Notes: generated from the letters alone by a model not told the origin. A stretch of DNA of 64,000 nucleotides from Pyrinomonadaceae bacterium (GCA_036277115.1 DASUNM010000023.1:930001-994000), one strand, 5' to 3'; counted from the stretch's first letter, positions 44,735-54,937 are shown. Program-made: numbers and translations.

Positions 44735-45643
44735 TTACGATTTCTTATCTGGGCCGACAAGCACCATTCGCAGGGGCTGCCGCTCGCCAATCATCAAGTC
44801 GGCTCGCACGTAGAGCTTGATGTTCGGACCCAACTCCTGAAGCGCTGACTCCAGGGACGACTTGATAATATTGACGGTCACCAAATCCGCCACTTCAGTT
44901 TTCACCTCGAGCGGGATGCCGATCTGGTTCGCGATTCCATAAAGCACGACAATCAGCGGCTGTTTCTTTGACTTAATGGATATCTGGCGATTTTCGAATT
45001 TGATCTTCAGGTCCTCGTCTTCCTCATCCTTGGACTCGAGACCCTCTTCGGTGTCGCCTTCAATCACCATCACGTCCGAAGTGCCTTTTACTACGGCGTT
45101 GAGGGCTGGCGGACGTTCGTTGTAACCCTGTAGAAAAATAGCGACGGGCCGCGGCTGTTTGCCGGGCGTGGTGTCGATTTCGTAGTCAATAAAAACCTGT
45201 GGCGCCAGCATCTGCATCGCGGGCTCGATTACCAGATCGGTGAAGTTCACAGTGACCAGGTGTTTTTGCGCGATCGGCGTCACTATCACCGGAATCTTCA
45301 TTTGCTTCGACAGCTCGGCGGCAATCGCGCTCAGACTAATGTCCTTCGCCTTGAGAGAGACGCCGATGATTTGATCGTCGGTGACCTTCAGTGTGAACGG
45401 AAGCTTCGGGTCCTTAGTCGCCTCAGCCGTTTTGTTCTCAGGCCCGGCCGGTTTGTTATCAGATGTGGGCGCCTTGCTTTGAGGCACAGCCGCTTTGCTG
45501 TCAGGAGTGGACGCGGGCTTGGCCATTTCGCTTTGAGCGACCACTGACGGCAGAAGCGAAGCGAACGCTATCGCAAAGCACACGACCTGCAGAAGCCTGC
45601 GAACAACAACCTGGAGACTATACGAATTGATTTGGTATTTCAT
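44735..45643 (-). CDS. Secreted STN-domain-type protein
   Basis: The 302-residue protein (ATG 45643) has a signal peptide ending SVVAQ, a Lys/Pro/Ala-rich spacer of about 55 residues and one or two STN-like domains: ISLSAIAAELSKQMKIPVIV, LVTVNFTDLVIEPAMQMLAP, and later QPLIVVLYGIANQIGIPLEV then VTVNIIKSSLESALQELGPN. STN domains are found at the N-termini of secretins and TonB receptors and in FecR-linked systems. It leads the operon about 98 bp upstream of peptide B. A role in export or sensing of the peptide is possible only by position. Confidence 0.8.
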   Translation of the reverse strand: MKYQINSYSLQVVVRRLLQVVCFAIAFASLLPSVVAQSEMAKPASTPDSKAAVPQSKAPTSDNKPAGPENKTAEATKDPKLPFTLKVTDDQIIGVSLKAKDISLSAIAAELSKQMKIPVIVTPIAQKHLVTVNFTDLVIEPAMQMLAPQVFIDYEIDTTPGKQPRPVAIFLQGYNERPPALNAVVKGTSDVMVIEGDTEEGLESKDEEDEDLKIKFENRQISIKSKKQPLIVVLYGIANQIGIPLEVKTEVADLVTVNIIKSSLESALQELGPNIKLYVRADLMIGERQPLRMVLVGPDKKS

Positions 45644-45881
45644 ATCGAGGGAAACCCTGGTTTTGGCACCGTAACACACAACGGAAAAGAGAATCAATTT
45701 GCGGGCCGTTGTACGCTTTCTATTGGTGCGAATTCGGCCAGGAAGGTTGCTGGCCTCCTCGACTACCAGTATTGGTCAAGCCACGCACAAAGCGTATGAT
45801 CCCACTGGATTAGGGCGGGAACTCTAACATTCAGGAGTTTTTAATCCGTAAAAGGCCCTTAAGGACCCGTAAGGAGGCGCG

Positions 45882-46274
45882 ATGGCAAGCTACCCTGATT
45901 GTCCCTACGCACAGTTTAACTTTCTGATCGATCTCGGGCTGAAAGAAGTCCCGGGCCCTCACGGCGGGTTTCAGGAAGTTAGTGGCCTGCGGAAGATTAA
46001 GGGCTTAAACAAGGCGACGGATATAACTCTGAAGCGCGGCGTGATCGCTTCGGCTGCGTTGCAGGACTGGTTGGATGAGATACGCCGCGACCGTGAGGGA
46101 GCAAAACGGACACTGACAATCAGCCAGCAAAACGAGGAACACCAAACAGTACAAACCTGGAAGCTCTCGCGCTCGCGCATCATCAAGCACACTAGCGGAC
46201 CGGTCAATGCCAAGGGGACCGACGTGGCAATCGAAGAGCTGGTGCTTGCGTACGAGCGGTTAGAGTTGGAGTAA
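45882..46274 (+). CDS. Phage T4 gp19-like tail tube protein (orphan)
   Basis: The 130-residue protein matches the gp19/contractile-injection-system tube family: YAQFNFLIDLGLKEVPGPHG, GGFQEVSGLRKIKG, LKRGVIASAALQDWLDEIRR. Such proteins stack as hexameric rings to form an inner tube. AAGGAGG precedes ATG 45882. No sheath, baseplate or spike genes lie nearby, so it is an orphan or an effector-like tube homologue. Its stop abuts the stop of lepA on the other strand with no spacer. Confidence 0.87.
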   Translation: MASYPDCPYAQFNFLIDLGLKEVPGPHGGFQEVSGLRKIKGLNKATDITLKRGVIASAALQDWLDEIRRDREGAKRTLTISQQNEEHQTVQTWKLSRSRIIKHTSGPVNAKGTDVAIEELVLAYERLELE

Positions 46275-48074
46275 TCACTCGTTCACTTTCAAGACGGCAA
46301 GGAAGGCTTCCTGGGGAATCTCGACGCGGCCAACTTTCTTCATCCGCTTCTTGCCTTCTTTTTGCTTCTCGAGCAGCTTGCGTTTGCGGCTAATGTCGCC
46401 GCCGTAGCATTTGGCAATCACGTTCTTGCCCATCGCTTTCACCGTCTCGCGCGCGATTATTTTCGCGCCGATTGCCGCCTGTATGGGAACTTCAAAAAGT
46501 TGGCGTGGGATCAGCTCTTTCATCTTGGCGGCCAGGGCCCGGCCTTTCGCGGCCGCCGTGTCGCGATGAAGAACCAGCGACAGCGCATCAACGGGCTCGC
46601 CTGATACTAAAATGTCGAGCTTAACCAGATCGCTTTCCCAATAACCCGCCAAGTGATAGTCGAGTGAAGCGTATCCGCGCGAAGTTGATTTCAAGCGATC
46701 ATAAAAATCGAGCACGATCTCGTTCAGCGGCAGTTCGTAAGTCAGCATCACCCGACTGGACGTGATGTACTCAAAGCCTTTCTGCTGGCCGCGTTTTTCT
46801 TCGAGCAGCGCCAGAATTCCGCCCAGGTGTTCTTCGGGAGTCAGAATTGTCGCGCGGATAGCCGGCTCTTCAATCTTTACCAGCCGGCCGGGATCGGGCA
46901 TCTTTGCCGGTGAATCGATTTCGGTGACTTTGCCGTCAGTCGTAGTCACCACATAGCGCACGCCCGGCGCGGTAGTAATCAGATCGAGATCGAATTCGCG
47001 TTCCAGCCGTTCCTGCACGATCTCCATATGCAGCAATCCGAGAAATCCACAGCGAAAACCAAAACCAAGCGCGGTCGAAGACTCAGGTTCGTAAAAGAAC
47101 GACGCGTCATTCAAACGCAGTTTATCCATGGCATCGCGCAGCTCTTCGTACTGGTTTGTATCCACGGGATAGAGACCCGCAAAAACCATGGGCTTGATTT
47201 CCTGATAGCCGGGAAACGGCTCGGTCGTAGGTCGTGCAGTTTCGGTAATCGTGTCACCGATCTGGACGTCGGCCACGGTCTTGATTGAAGCCGTCAGAAA
47301 GCCAACTTCGCCGACACCAAGTTGATCGATGGGTGTCGGACGCGGGCGATTCACTCCGAGCGTGTCCACCTGATAGTCGCGACCTGTGCTCATGAAGCGA
47401 ATCTTCATTCCCGGACGAATGACGCCGTCGATCAAGCGAAACAAAACAATCACGCCGCGATACGAGTCGTACCATGAATCAAAAATCAGGGCCTTTAAAG
47501 GCGCGCTCGATTCACCCTTCGGTGGCGGCACATCCCGCACAATCGCTTCCAAAACGTCGGCGACACCTTCGCCCGTTTTGGCGCTGGTCAGAATTGCGTT
47601 GTGAGTTTCGAGGCCGATGAAGTGCCTAATCTCTTCGAGCGCTCGCTCAGGTTCAGCCCCGGGCAGATCGATCTTGTTGATGACCGGAATCAACTCCAGA
47701 TTATTTTCGATTGCCAGATAAGTATTGGCGAGCGTCTGCGCCTCGACGCCCTGCGACGCGTCGACGATCAGGAGCGCGCCTTCGCAAGCGGACAACGAAC
47801 GCGAGACTTCATAAGAAAAGTCCACGTGGCCGGGAGTGTCGATCAGATTGAGCAGATACGTTTGTCCATCACGCGCTTTGTAGTCCAGGCGCACCGCGTG
47901 CGCTTTAATTGTAATTCCACGCTCGCGCTCGAGATCCATATCGTCGAGCACCTGGGCTTCCATCTCGCGGCCAGTCACGGCTCCGGTCAATTCCAGCAGA
48001 CGATCGGCCAGAGTCGATTTGCCGTGATCAATGTGCGCGATGATTGAAAAGTTGCGGATACGATCAGTAGTCAT
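46275..48074 (-). CDS. lepA: Elongation factor 4 (LepA)
   Basis: The 599-residue GTPase back-translocates or remodels ribosomes. The G motifs are AHIDHGKST, the switch region RGIT, DTPGH and NKID. The C-terminus has the typical LepA ending ([20 protein letters not shown]). The usual length of the family is about 600, so it is complete. The gene ends at 46275 exactly where the tube gene ends on the opposite strand. Confidence 0.98.
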   Translation of the reverse strand: MTTDRIRNFSIIAHIDHGKSTLADRLLELTGAVTGREMEAQVLDDMDLERERGITIKAHAVRLDYKARDGQTYLLNLIDTPGHVDFSYEVSRSLSACEGALLIVDASQGVEAQTLANTYLAIENNLELIPVINKIDLPGAEPERALEEIRHFIGLETHNAILTSAKTGEGVADVLEAIVRDVPPPKGESSAPLKALIFDSWYDSYRGVIVLFRLIDGVIRPGMKIRFMSTGRDYQVDTLGVNRPRPTPIDQLGVGEVGFLTASIKTVADVQIGDTITETARPTTEPFPGYQEIKPMVFAGLYPVDTNQYEELRDAMDKLRLNDASFFYEPESSTALGFGFRCGFLGLLHMEIVQERLEREFDLDLITTAPGVRYVVTTTDGKVTEIDSPAKMPDPGRLVKIEEPAIRATILTPEEHLGGILALLEEKRGQQKGFEYITSSRVMLTYELPLNEIVLDFYDRLKSTSRGYASLDYHLAGYWESDLVKLDILVSGEPVDALSLVLHRDTAAAKGRALAAKMKELIPRQLFEVPIQAAIGAKIIARETVKAMGKNVIAKCYGGDISRKRKLLEKQKEGKKRMKKVGRVEIPQEAFLAVLKVNE

Positions 48075-48163
48075 TCAGTCAGTTGTCAGTAGGCCGTGGT
48101 CAGTTGTTATCGAAAGCGATCCAACTGATTGTGCAACTGACGACTGACAACTGACAACTGACG
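48074..48163. repeat. CAGTTGTCAGT inverted repeat next to lepA
   Basis: The left part reads CAGTCAGTTGTCAGTAGGCC and the right part ACTGACGACTGACAACTGAC with further AACTGACGG. They pair as a hairpin of about 15 bp with a loop of about 40. This type of repeat is common near gene ends in many bacteria. Confidence 0.7.
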
Positions 48164-48179
48164 GAGTAATCATTGAGAA

Positions 48180-48656
48180 TCAGAAAACCTGAAACTGATA
48201 TTCCACCTCGACCCAAACAGAAACAGGCTTACCGTCTTTCCTGGCCGGTTTGAACTTGATTTGGCGCGCGGCCGCAATCGCACTTTCCGAAAGACCGTGC
48301 GGAAGTCCGGTAATCACCTCTATATGTTTGACGGTCTCGTCCGCAGCCAGAATTGCGCGCAGGATCACGTAGCCACGCGTTATGTGACGCCTGGCTTCGC
48401 GCGGGAAGCTGGGTGGTGGTTTCCTGAGGATGTGGGCCTTTTCGTCCGTTTCCTTTGACGTATAAATTCGCTCGCCATCAACCATCTTGGGAGGAGAAGG
48501 CTTCGCGGCTTTGGTCGAATCGGGTGAACCTGTAGGTTCGGGAACGGCTGGCACGGGCGGCTTGCCGCCTGAGCCTTTATTGCGACCGGACTGAGCGTAT
48601 GCCGCGGTTGAAAGCAGCGAGAGAAAAGCCAGGCTGATTAGAATTCGACGCATCAT
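48180..48656 (-). CDS. Periplasmic TonB C-terminal domain protein
   Basis: The 158-residue protein has a signal peptide ending AAYAQ, a Pro/Lys-rich linker of about 45 residues and a TonB C-terminal domain: [20 protein letters not shown], then [20 protein letters not shown] and [11 protein letters not shown]. TonB C-terminal domains in exported proteins without a membrane anchor are frequent in Acidobacteriota. It overlaps the start of the aldehyde dehydrogenase stop by 4 bp, so the two genes are adjacent in one transcript. Confidence 0.9.
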   Translation of the reverse strand: MMRRILISLAFLSLLSTAAYAQSGRNKGSGGKPPVPAVPEPTGSPDSTKAAKPSPPKMVDGERIYTSKETDEKAHILRKPPPSFPREARRHITRGYVILRAILAADETVKHIEVITGLPHGLSESAIAAARQIKFKPARKDGKPVSVWVEVEYQFQVF

Positions 48657-50209
48657 TCGACGTTATCGATCTGCGCCCGCTGCAGCGTGCCGCTGTAATC
48701 CACATACACCGATTTCCATTCCGAGAAGATGTCGAGCACCTGCGTGCCCGCTTCGCGATGACCGTTGCCGGTGCCTTTTGTGCCGCCGAACGGCAGGTGA
48801 ACTTCGGCGCCGATTGTGGAAGAGTTAACGTAGAAAATGCCGGTGTACATTTCATTCATCGCATGGAAAGCGCGGTTCACATCCTGAGTGTAAATCGCGG
48901 CTGACAATCCGTATTGCACTCCGTTAGCGATTTCGATCGCCTCGTCCAGCGACCGCGCGGGAATCACCGCCGTGACCGGGCCGAATATTTCCTCTTGCGC
49001 GATCCGCATGTCAGGTGCGACATCAGTGAAGACGGTCGGCTCGATGAAATAGCCGTGCCCGTAATCGCCTTTCGTCAAATGACGGCCGCCGAAAGCGAGC
49101 GTCGCGCCGTCTTCGTACCGGCCCACGTCGATGTAGTTGGTGATCTTTTCGACCGCGTCCTGATTGATCACGGGCCCCACATCGACTTTAGGATCCGCGC
49201 CGTTCCCGATGCGTAGCGCTTTCGCGCGCTCAACCAGCTTGTTGCTGAACTGTTTGTAAACCTTCTTGTGAACGATCAGCCGCGATGACGCCGTGCAGCG
49301 TTGACCCGAAGTACCGAACGCTCCCCAGATCGCGCCTTCGACGGCGTTATCGACGTCCGCATCGTCCATCACGATAATCGCGTTCTTGCCGCCCATTTCG
49401 AGCGAGCAAATCGCGTTGCGATCGGCGCATGCCGAAGCTACGAGCCGTCCCGTATCAGTCGAGCCGGTGAAAGAAATCAGGCGCACCGCCGGATGATCCG
49501 TCAGTCTCGACCCCACGACCGAACCATCGCCCATGACGAGGTTCACGACGCCCGGCGGAATGCCGGCTTCTTCGCACGCTTTGACCAGGTTGTAAGTTGA
49601 AAGCGGCGTGTCTTCAGCCGGCTTGATAATGACGGTGTTGCCGCAGACCAGCGCGGGAATCATTTTCCACGACGGAATCGCCATCGGAAAATTCCACGGC
49701 GTAATCAATCCGCACAGGCCCACCGGTTGCCGCACACACATCGCGAACTTGTTTGGCATCTCAGCCGGCGTGGTAAAGCCGTGCAAACGCCGGCCTTCGC
49801 CCGCGGTGTAGTAAGTGCAGTCGATCGCCTCTTGCACGTCACCGCCCGCTTCCTTCAAAACCTTGCCCATCTCGCGGGTCATGTCGGCGGTGAATTGTTG
49901 CTTGTCGCGAATCAGGATTTCGCCGAGCTTGAAAAGAAGCTCAGCGCGTTTCGGCGCCGGAGTGCGTCGCCAGCCGTCAAACGCCTGGCGCGCCGCCGCC
50001 ACTGCTTCGTCAACATCGTCCTGAGAGGACTGCGGAAACCGGCCGATCAGATCGCGCGTATCAGCGGGGTTGCGATTTTCACTCCACTCGCCGCTGCTGC
50101 TCGGCACCCATTGGCCATTGATGTAGTTGTGATAGGTATTCGCGCGGGTGCGCGCGGACGATTTATTAGACCTGGCTTTTTTTGCGAGTGCTCTTTTTGC
50201 TTGAACCAT
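48653..50209 (-). CDS. NAD(P)-dependent aldehyde dehydrogenase
   Basis: The 518-residue protein has the ALDH signatures: [20 protein letters not shown] (NAD site), the general base Glu in [11 protein letters not shown], and the active-site Cys in [13 protein letters not shown]. It oxidises aldehydes to acids; the closest groups are succinate/2-oxoglutarate-semialdehyde or 2-aminoadipate-type enzymes, but the substrate is not clear. Start ATG 50209 gives a Lys-rich N-terminal tail of about 25 residues before the domain. The next gene overlaps by 4 bp. Confidence 0.95.
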   Translation of the reverse strand: MVQAKRALAKKARSNKSSARTRANTYHNYINGQWVPSSSGEWSENRNPADTRDLIGRFPQSSQDDVDEAVAAARQAFDGWRRTPAPKRAELLFKLGEILIRDKQQFTADMTREMGKVLKEAGGDVQEAIDCTYYTAGEGRRLHGFTTPAEMPNKFAMCVRQPVGLCGLITPWNFPMAIPSWKMIPALVCGNTVIIKPAEDTPLSTYNLVKACEEAGIPPGVVNLVMGDGSVVGSRLTDHPAVRLISFTGSTDTGRLVASACADRNAICSLEMGGKNAIIVMDDADVDNAVEGAIWGAFGTSGQRCTASSRLIVHKKVYKQFSNKLVERAKALRIGNGADPKVDVGPVINQDAVEKITNYIDVGRYEDGATLAFGGRHLTKGDYGHGYFIEPTVFTDVAPDMRIAQEEIFGPVTAVIPARSLDEAIEIANGVQYGLSAAIYTQDVNRAFHAMNEMYTGIFYVNSSTIGAEVHLPFGGTKGTGNGHREAGTQVLDIFSEWKSVYVDYSGTLQRAQIDNVE

Positions 50210-50225
50210 AAAAAGTGAGGGGATA

Positions 50226-50358
50226 GGGTGTTGGGTTAAGGGTGTAGGAGGAAAATATATAGAAGGGATCAGAACGCAGCGGACGACGGCGAACAAGCCA
50301 TTCTTATCTGAGAGGCACGCATTAACAACTACACCCTAAACCCTACACCCAACACCCA
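50226..50358. repeat. GGGTGTTGGGT-type inverted repeat
   Basis: The left part GGGTGTTGGGTTAAGGGTGT pairs with ACACCCTAAACCCTACACCC and AACACCC at the right, with about 80 bp between. It lies between the aldehyde dehydrogenase and HtrA genes. Confidence 0.7.
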
Positions 50359-50362
50359 TCTC

Positions 50363-51937
50363 CTATTCGTAAGTAAACTGGACTATGCGCTGCACAACCC
50401 GCTTGGCGCCATGATCGTAGCGCGAAAGGTTGAAGACGATAGCGTCGCCTGGTTTCAGCGTGTCAATCACGCGCTGAAAATCCGCCAGCGTTGCTACCGG
50501 AACGCGATTGATGCGCGTAATGACTTCACCGACTTTGACGTCCACGGGTCGCACGTCGGCGACCAGACCGTTCGGATCCACTTCTTTAATGTAGAGACCT
50601 TTCACGCCGGTCAGGCGCTTGTCGGTAACTAACTGTGGCGTCAGCTCGCCCAGCGTGAGACCGAGCCGCGCCGCTGACGTCTTAACAGTCTCTGGCTTCT
50701 CTTTGCCGGTAACCGTCTCATCGCGGACGCTGAAATCCGGACGTTCTCCTAAAGCAACACTGACTGAGCGCTTCTCTAACTTGCCATCGACATCGCGCAG
50801 GTAGGTGATACTTACTGTCTGTCCGATAGCCGTGCCGGCTACTTTCGCGATCAGATCCTGCGAGTCCTGAACGGGTTGCCCGTTGAACTCGATGACGATG
50901 TCGTTCACCCTGAGACCGGCTTTTGCCGCCGGTGTGGGCTCGCCGTCGCGTTGTTCAACCTGAATGTCGGCCACAATCGCGCCGCGTGCGTCCGGCAATG
51001 AATACACGCGCGCAAACTCGCCCTTAACAGAATCAAGTGTTACGCCGAGATAGCCCCGCTTAACCTTGCCGTTGGCCAGAATCTGATCGCAGACAAACTT
51101 CGCTTCGTTTGAAGGCAACGCGAAGCCGATGCCGTTATAGTCACCGTTCAGCGTCGCGATTTGCGAATTTACCCCGATAACTTCTCCGCGCATGTTGATG
51201 AGCGGACCACCGCTGTTCCCACGATTAATGGCGGCATCGGTTTGCAGAAAGCGCTGGAAGGTTTGCGCTGAAGCCGTGTCGCGCTCTTTCTTGGAAATAA
51301 TTCCCGCCGTCACCGTCTGCTCAAGCCCGAACGGCGAACCAATCGCCAGGACCCAATCGCCGACCTGCACCACGTTCGAGTCGCCAAACTTCATTACCGG
51401 CAACGGTTGCGGCGCATCGATTTTCAAAATCGCCATATCGGTCTCACGATCTATACCGATAACCCTGGCGAGATAACGCTCGCCGTTTAGCAGACCAATC
51501 TTGATCCGCGATGCGCCTTCGATCACGTGATTGTTCGTGACGATGTATCCCTTTGCGTCGATGATGAATCCGCTGCCGACTCCACGCATGGGGCGCGGTG
51601 GCTGGCGGCGAAACAGGTCATAGAGAGGGTTGTTCGGTGTCCGATCGGACTTGTCTTCGTTGTCGCTCTCAGTAATGTCCGAAGCTTGCAAGGTGTCGAT
51701 GTTCACCACTGCCGGTTCGACGTGTCGCGCGATTTCGACGAACGAAGCAGACAGCGAGTCCGGCCCACGCGCCGCCAATTGAAGTTGATCCTGCGCCACC
51801 GCCGGACGGCCCGCCAGCATCGCGCCAATGCCGATGCCGGTCAGCACGCAAACAGCCCCCAGCGCAGCAATCCACACGCGTAACTTTTTCAGAATGAAAG
51901 TTTCCGCGTCCGTCTTTGGCTTAAATGATTCGAACAT
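50363..51937 (-). CDS. HtrA/DegP-type serine protease
   Basis: The 524-residue protein has a cytoplasmic tail and a transmembrane helix (about residues 20-48), a trypsin-like domain with the triad His in VTNNHVIE, Asp in ETDMAILKID and Ser in NRGNSGGP, and two PDZ domains: GYLGVTLDSVKGE... with VNDIVIEFNGQPVQDSQDLI, and one near the end with VGEVITRINRVPVATLADFQ. It degrades or folds misfolded envelope proteins. It is probably membrane-anchored and stress-related. Confidence 0.95.
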   Translation of the reverse strand: MFESFKPKTDAETFILKKLRVWIAALGAVCVLTGIGIGAMLAGRPAVAQDQLQLAARGPDSLSASFVEIARHVEPAVVNIDTLQASDITESDNEDKSDRTPNNPLYDLFRRQPPRPMRGVGSGFIIDAKGYIVTNNHVIEGASRIKIGLLNGERYLARVIGIDRETDMAILKIDAPQPLPVMKFGDSNVVQVGDWVLAIGSPFGLEQTVTAGIISKKERDTASAQTFQRFLQTDAAINRGNSGGPLINMRGEVIGVNSQIATLNGDYNGIGFALPSNEAKFVCDQILANGKVKRGYLGVTLDSVKGEFARVYSLPDARGAIVADIQVEQRDGEPTPAAKAGLRVNDIVIEFNGQPVQDSQDLIAKVAGTAIGQTVSITYLRDVDGKLEKRSVSVALGERPDFSVRDETVTGKEKPETVKTSAARLGLTLGELTPQLVTDKRLTGVKGLYIKEVDPNGLVADVRPVDVKVGEVITRINRVPVATLADFQRVIDTLKPGDAIVFNLSRYDHGAKRVVQRIVQFTYE

Positions 51938-52186
51938 GGTGCACCGCCTTCGAAATCTCGATAGCGTTTAATTGAATGAGCAGGGCCACTCTGGCTACTG
52001 TCCGGGGCTGAGTCGCGCCAGTATAACCGAAAGAGAAGCGGAAAAACTAGACGCAGCCGCCGCCACTGAGTCCGGGGCCTGAGAAAGCCTCGTTAGGTGA
52101 AACTTCCTGCCGGGTGATCCAAACAGTCGCGGCCGCCGATCGCGAATCGCAGCCGGCGGCCACCTCGTATTCGAAGGAATTAACGA

Positions 52187-52834
52187 TTAATTGCCGCTTG
52201 AAGAAGCCTCTGCGGAAAGCGCTTTTTCGATCGCCTGCTTCAGACGGTCACGGCTCTCTGCCGGTGAGTAGCCGCGCCAATGGCTGATGATTTGGCCGTG
52301 CTTATCGACGACGATTGTCTGCGGAATTGAGCTCTTCCCATTCATCAGGGTGCGTGCTGTGGCCGGATCGGCCCAGCCAATGCGAAAACCGAAGTTCATG
52401 TCGCGCACGAATTTCTGAACCTGGCCGCGCGCCGCGAGCGGGTCTTCGGTCGTCAGCGCGATGAACTCCACCTCGCGCCCGGCGAATTCCTTTCGCACTT
52501 TTTCGTAATCGGGGACCTCTCGCCGGCACGGACCACACCAAGTGGCCCAGACATTTAAGACGATCACCTTTCCGTCAAAGTCGGTCAGCCGAAAGCTGCT
52601 GTCGTCAATGGCTTTTAGTTCGCGGCTGAGCAGGCTTTCCGGCAGAACGGTCATCACCGGCGGTCCCGTCGGCACATACGCAGGCTTGCTGGTCAGTGAT
52701 TCACTGGGCGGCGCTGGCGGAGGAGGTGGCGGCGGCGGATTACTATTTCTTCGGCCCGACTGGGCGGCCGCCGTCGCCAGGATTGCCGTAATGATAAGGG
52801 GAGCAAAGAATTGTGTATTTCTGAGACGTGACAT
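52187..52834 (-). CDS. TlpA-like thioredoxin-fold protein
   Basis: The 215-residue protein has a signal peptide (LIITAILATAAAQ), a Pro-rich spacer of about 35 residues (SNPPPPPPPPAPPSE) and a TlpA/ResA-type domain with the active site WATWCGPCRREVP. It likely reduces disulfides in the periplasm. ATG 52834 is used because a signal peptide then starts at the N-terminus; an earlier start at 52876 would put 14 more residues in front. Confidence 0.93.
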   Translation of the reverse strand: MSRLRNTQFFAPLIITAILATAAAQSGRRNSNPPPPPPPPAPPSESLTSKPAYVPTGPPVMTVLPESLLSRELKAIDDSSFRLTDFDGKVIVLNVWATWCGPCRREVPDYEKVRKEFAGREVEFIALTTEDPLAARGQVQKFVRDMNFGFRIGWADPATARTLMNGKSSIPQTIVVDKHGQIISHWRGYSPAESRDRLKQAIEKALSAEASSSGN

Positions 52835-52940
52835 AAGTAAAAGCGCACGCCGCCTACCTCGCGCCGTGCGCCGCACATCTTACGCCAATTCCCTGGGTCG
52901 GTAAATACCCGGCGCCGCCGGACGCTTTAGGTGTCAGCCA

Positions 52941-53591
52941 TCATGGTGAAGAACCACCTTTCAAAGCCGTGAAGTCTTCGCGCTTTGCAGACCCAACGAG
53001 AGCACCGTCTTTTGAGAACCTGTACTCGCGAAGAATGTAGCTTCTCCCTTGCACCCTTCCCGAAGGCATCCGCAGCCAGAGGGTAATGCTGATCTCACCG
53101 CCTGCCTTTGAAACTACCTGGGGAGGTTGAAACGATCGGTTCTCGAAGTCTTTATTTTTCTGGTGCAGCACTTTGACGAAAGCAAGCAGGCCCTTGACCA
53201 CCCAGGCCTGCACTAGTTTCTCGCGCTGCTCCTGATCGGCGGCCTTCCAGCCAAGCGTACCCAGCACGCCTTCCGACAAAGCTGCATCACTTGGGCCAAA
53301 ATAACGGGTGTTTACAAACACGCCGTCAAACTTGCATCCGCGGTCAAAAGCGAAAGTGCCCACGACAACCAATGGCAGCTCGCGATCACGGCGGATACAA
53401 GTCCGGCTCCGGCGATCAACCTTCTTGCCGGTGAGGGTTTCGAGGGCTGCCGCCACGCCCTGGTCGGTTGAAAGGTCATACGGCGCAGCCTCTCGCCCCT
53501 GATTAAACGCGAGCCCGGGTGATGCCCAACCGGATGCCAGCGAGATAACGATGCTGACGGAACAAAACAGCTTCGCTAGAGTGATCGACAT
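52941..53591 (-). CDS. Secreted protein of unknown function
   Basis: The 216-residue protein from ATG 53591 has a signal peptide ending SPGLAFNQ and a mature part with LETLTGKKVDRRSRTCIRRD, GVFVNTRYFGPSDAALSEGV, and SGRVQGRSYILREYRFSKDG. I do not recognise a family. Two cysteines (RTC and RGC) could form a disulfide. It stands alone between TlpA and a repeat. Confidence 0.7.
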   Translation of the reverse strand: MSITLAKLFCSVSIVISLASGWASPGLAFNQGREAAPYDLSTDQGVAAALETLTGKKVDRRSRTCIRRDRELPLVVVGTFAFDRGCKFDGVFVNTRYFGPSDAALSEGVLGTLGWKAADQEQREKLVQAWVVKGLLAFVKVLHQKNKDFENRSFQPPQVVSKAGGEISITLWLRMPSGRVQGRSYILREYRFSKDGALVGSAKREDFTALKGGSSP

Positions 53592-53650
53592 GTTCAGCTC
53601 GCTGGCGCAATCCGGTTGATTACTGCAATCACGCGATGTCCTGATTGTTT

Positions 53651-53755
53651 TTCTCTGTGGACGCTTTGTCGCTCTCCGTGTCTCTTGTAGTGGCATTGGT
53701 TTAAAGAGGGCCCCACCACAGAGTCACTGAGTTCCACAGAGTTCCACCGAGATTC
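53651..53755. repeat. CTCTGTG-type inverted repeat
   Basis: The left part reads TTCTCTGTGGACGCTTTGTC and CTCTCCGTGTCTCTTG; the right part CCACCACAGAGTCACTGAGT then TCCACAGAGTTCC. The same family occurs at 3286 and 27491. Confidence 0.75.
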
Positions 53756-53785
53756 CAAATTGAGTACGCGATCCGGTGGCAAAGA

Positions 53786-54901
53786 TCACTTGCACAACTG
53801 CATGCGCAGCGAGTGTTGCAAGCCGCTGGTAACCGCTTCAGCATTGAAGCGGCCGCCGCCGATGTAGTTTTGCTCGAGAGCAAAACTGGTTACCAGACAG
53901 TTTTGCGCACCCGGCAGGCGGAACATCACATAGCCGCGCTTGTACCGTCCTGACGGAATACCGTTACGGTGATGGTTGACCTGCCACTCACCGTGCAGCA
54001 TGCCGATCTTAACTACCGTTGATTTAGGGTGCCTATCCTTCAGCCAGCCGCGCGCTTTAGCTTCGATCATTGCGTCGCGGAAAGTCGGCGGAAACACCCA
54101 CTTGCCGGCGTTTTCATTGGCGAGAGCGACCAGTCGATCATGCGCCGCGTCGTATTCAGCGAAAACGGAGACGTCCGGCATAGTGATACCGACCAGGGCA
54201 TAGTGTTCCTTGTACGCTTCCATCAACGCTGCGTGTCGGGCAGCTTTGTCGAAAGAGTCGCTCCCCAACACGTAACCCTTCCATTCGCCGACTTCGCCGA
54301 ACTCGGCCATCGCGTCGTTGACGCTGCCGATTTTCTCAGCCAGCTTCGCGCTTAAAAGTTGATTCACGCAGTTTTTCGTTATTGCCTCACGATTCTCTGC
54401 CGCCCGGCGAAAGTCGCCCACCAGGTGCTCCTCAGCGTTGCCCGCTGACCAACTAGGGTTCTCGATCGTCGGATACTTCTGCTTGACGATTTCGTAAAAG
54501 GCGGCGCCATGGGTCAGCGCGGTACGAATCGACGACAGTTCTCGGCACCCCGCGGGTTTCTCAGCCCACCATTTGAGGTAATACATTCCGTTGCGGTACG
54601 GCGCCATGTCTTTATTGAACTCGCTGACCTGGTCGCGCGTCGCGCCGGTTTCGACCCTGGTGTTCGCCGTCGGCCGCGTGTTCGCGTTCGGCGTCGGCGT
54701 CTTGTTGCCATTCGGATTCGGCGTCGTCGGGTTCGTATTCGTGGTCGGCGGATTTTTCGGCTGCGGATTTTTCGGATTCTTCGGCAGCGGAATCTTGATG
54801 TCGCCGATTCTGATCTGCGCCGAAGCGCCGATAGCGAAAAGCGCCGTCATGAAACACAAGGCAATGATGCGCGTGAGCTTTGTTGAAGAGTGCTGATTCA
54901 T
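53786..54901 (-). CDS. Secreted protein of unknown function with Pro/Asn/Thr-rich linker
   Basis: The 371-residue protein has a signal peptide ending IGASAQ, then a low-complexity Pro/Asn/Thr linker of about 55 residues (KNPKNPQPKNPPTTNTNPTT and more), then a helical domain: VSEFNKDMAPYRNGMYYLKW, SSIRTALTHGAAFYEIVKQK, YEAYKEHYALVGITMPDVSV-like segments. The end GGGRFNAEAVTSGLQHSLRM is not family-typical. ATG 54901 is preferred because GGAGG lies six bases upstream. No name is known. Confidence 0.75.
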   Translation of the reverse strand: MNQHSSTKLTRIIALCFMTALFAIGASAQIRIGDIKIPLPKNPKNPQPKNPPTTNTNPTTPNPNGNKTPTPNANTRPTANTRVETGATRDQVSEFNKDMAPYRNGMYYLKWWAEKPAGCRELSSIRTALTHGAAFYEIVKQKYPTIENPSWSAGNAEEHLVGDFRRAAENREAITKNCVNQLLSAKLAEKIGSVNDAMAEFGEVGEWKGYVLGSDSFDKAARHAALMEAYKEHYALVGITMPDVSVFAEYDAAHDRLVALANENAGKWVFPPTFRDAMIEAKARGWLKDRHPKSTVVKIGMLHGEWQVNHHRNGIPSGRYKRGYVMFRLPGAQNCLVTSFALEQNYIGGGRFNAEAVTSGLQHSLRMQLCK

Positions 54902-54937
54902 TTGAGACCTCCGATTCAAACTGAGTATGTGAGTTGA

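Noticed and set aside
45882..46274. Tube-like gene as evidence of a prophage
   Set aside because: No capsid, terminase, integrase, sheath or baseplate genes flank it; neighbours are housekeeping genes.
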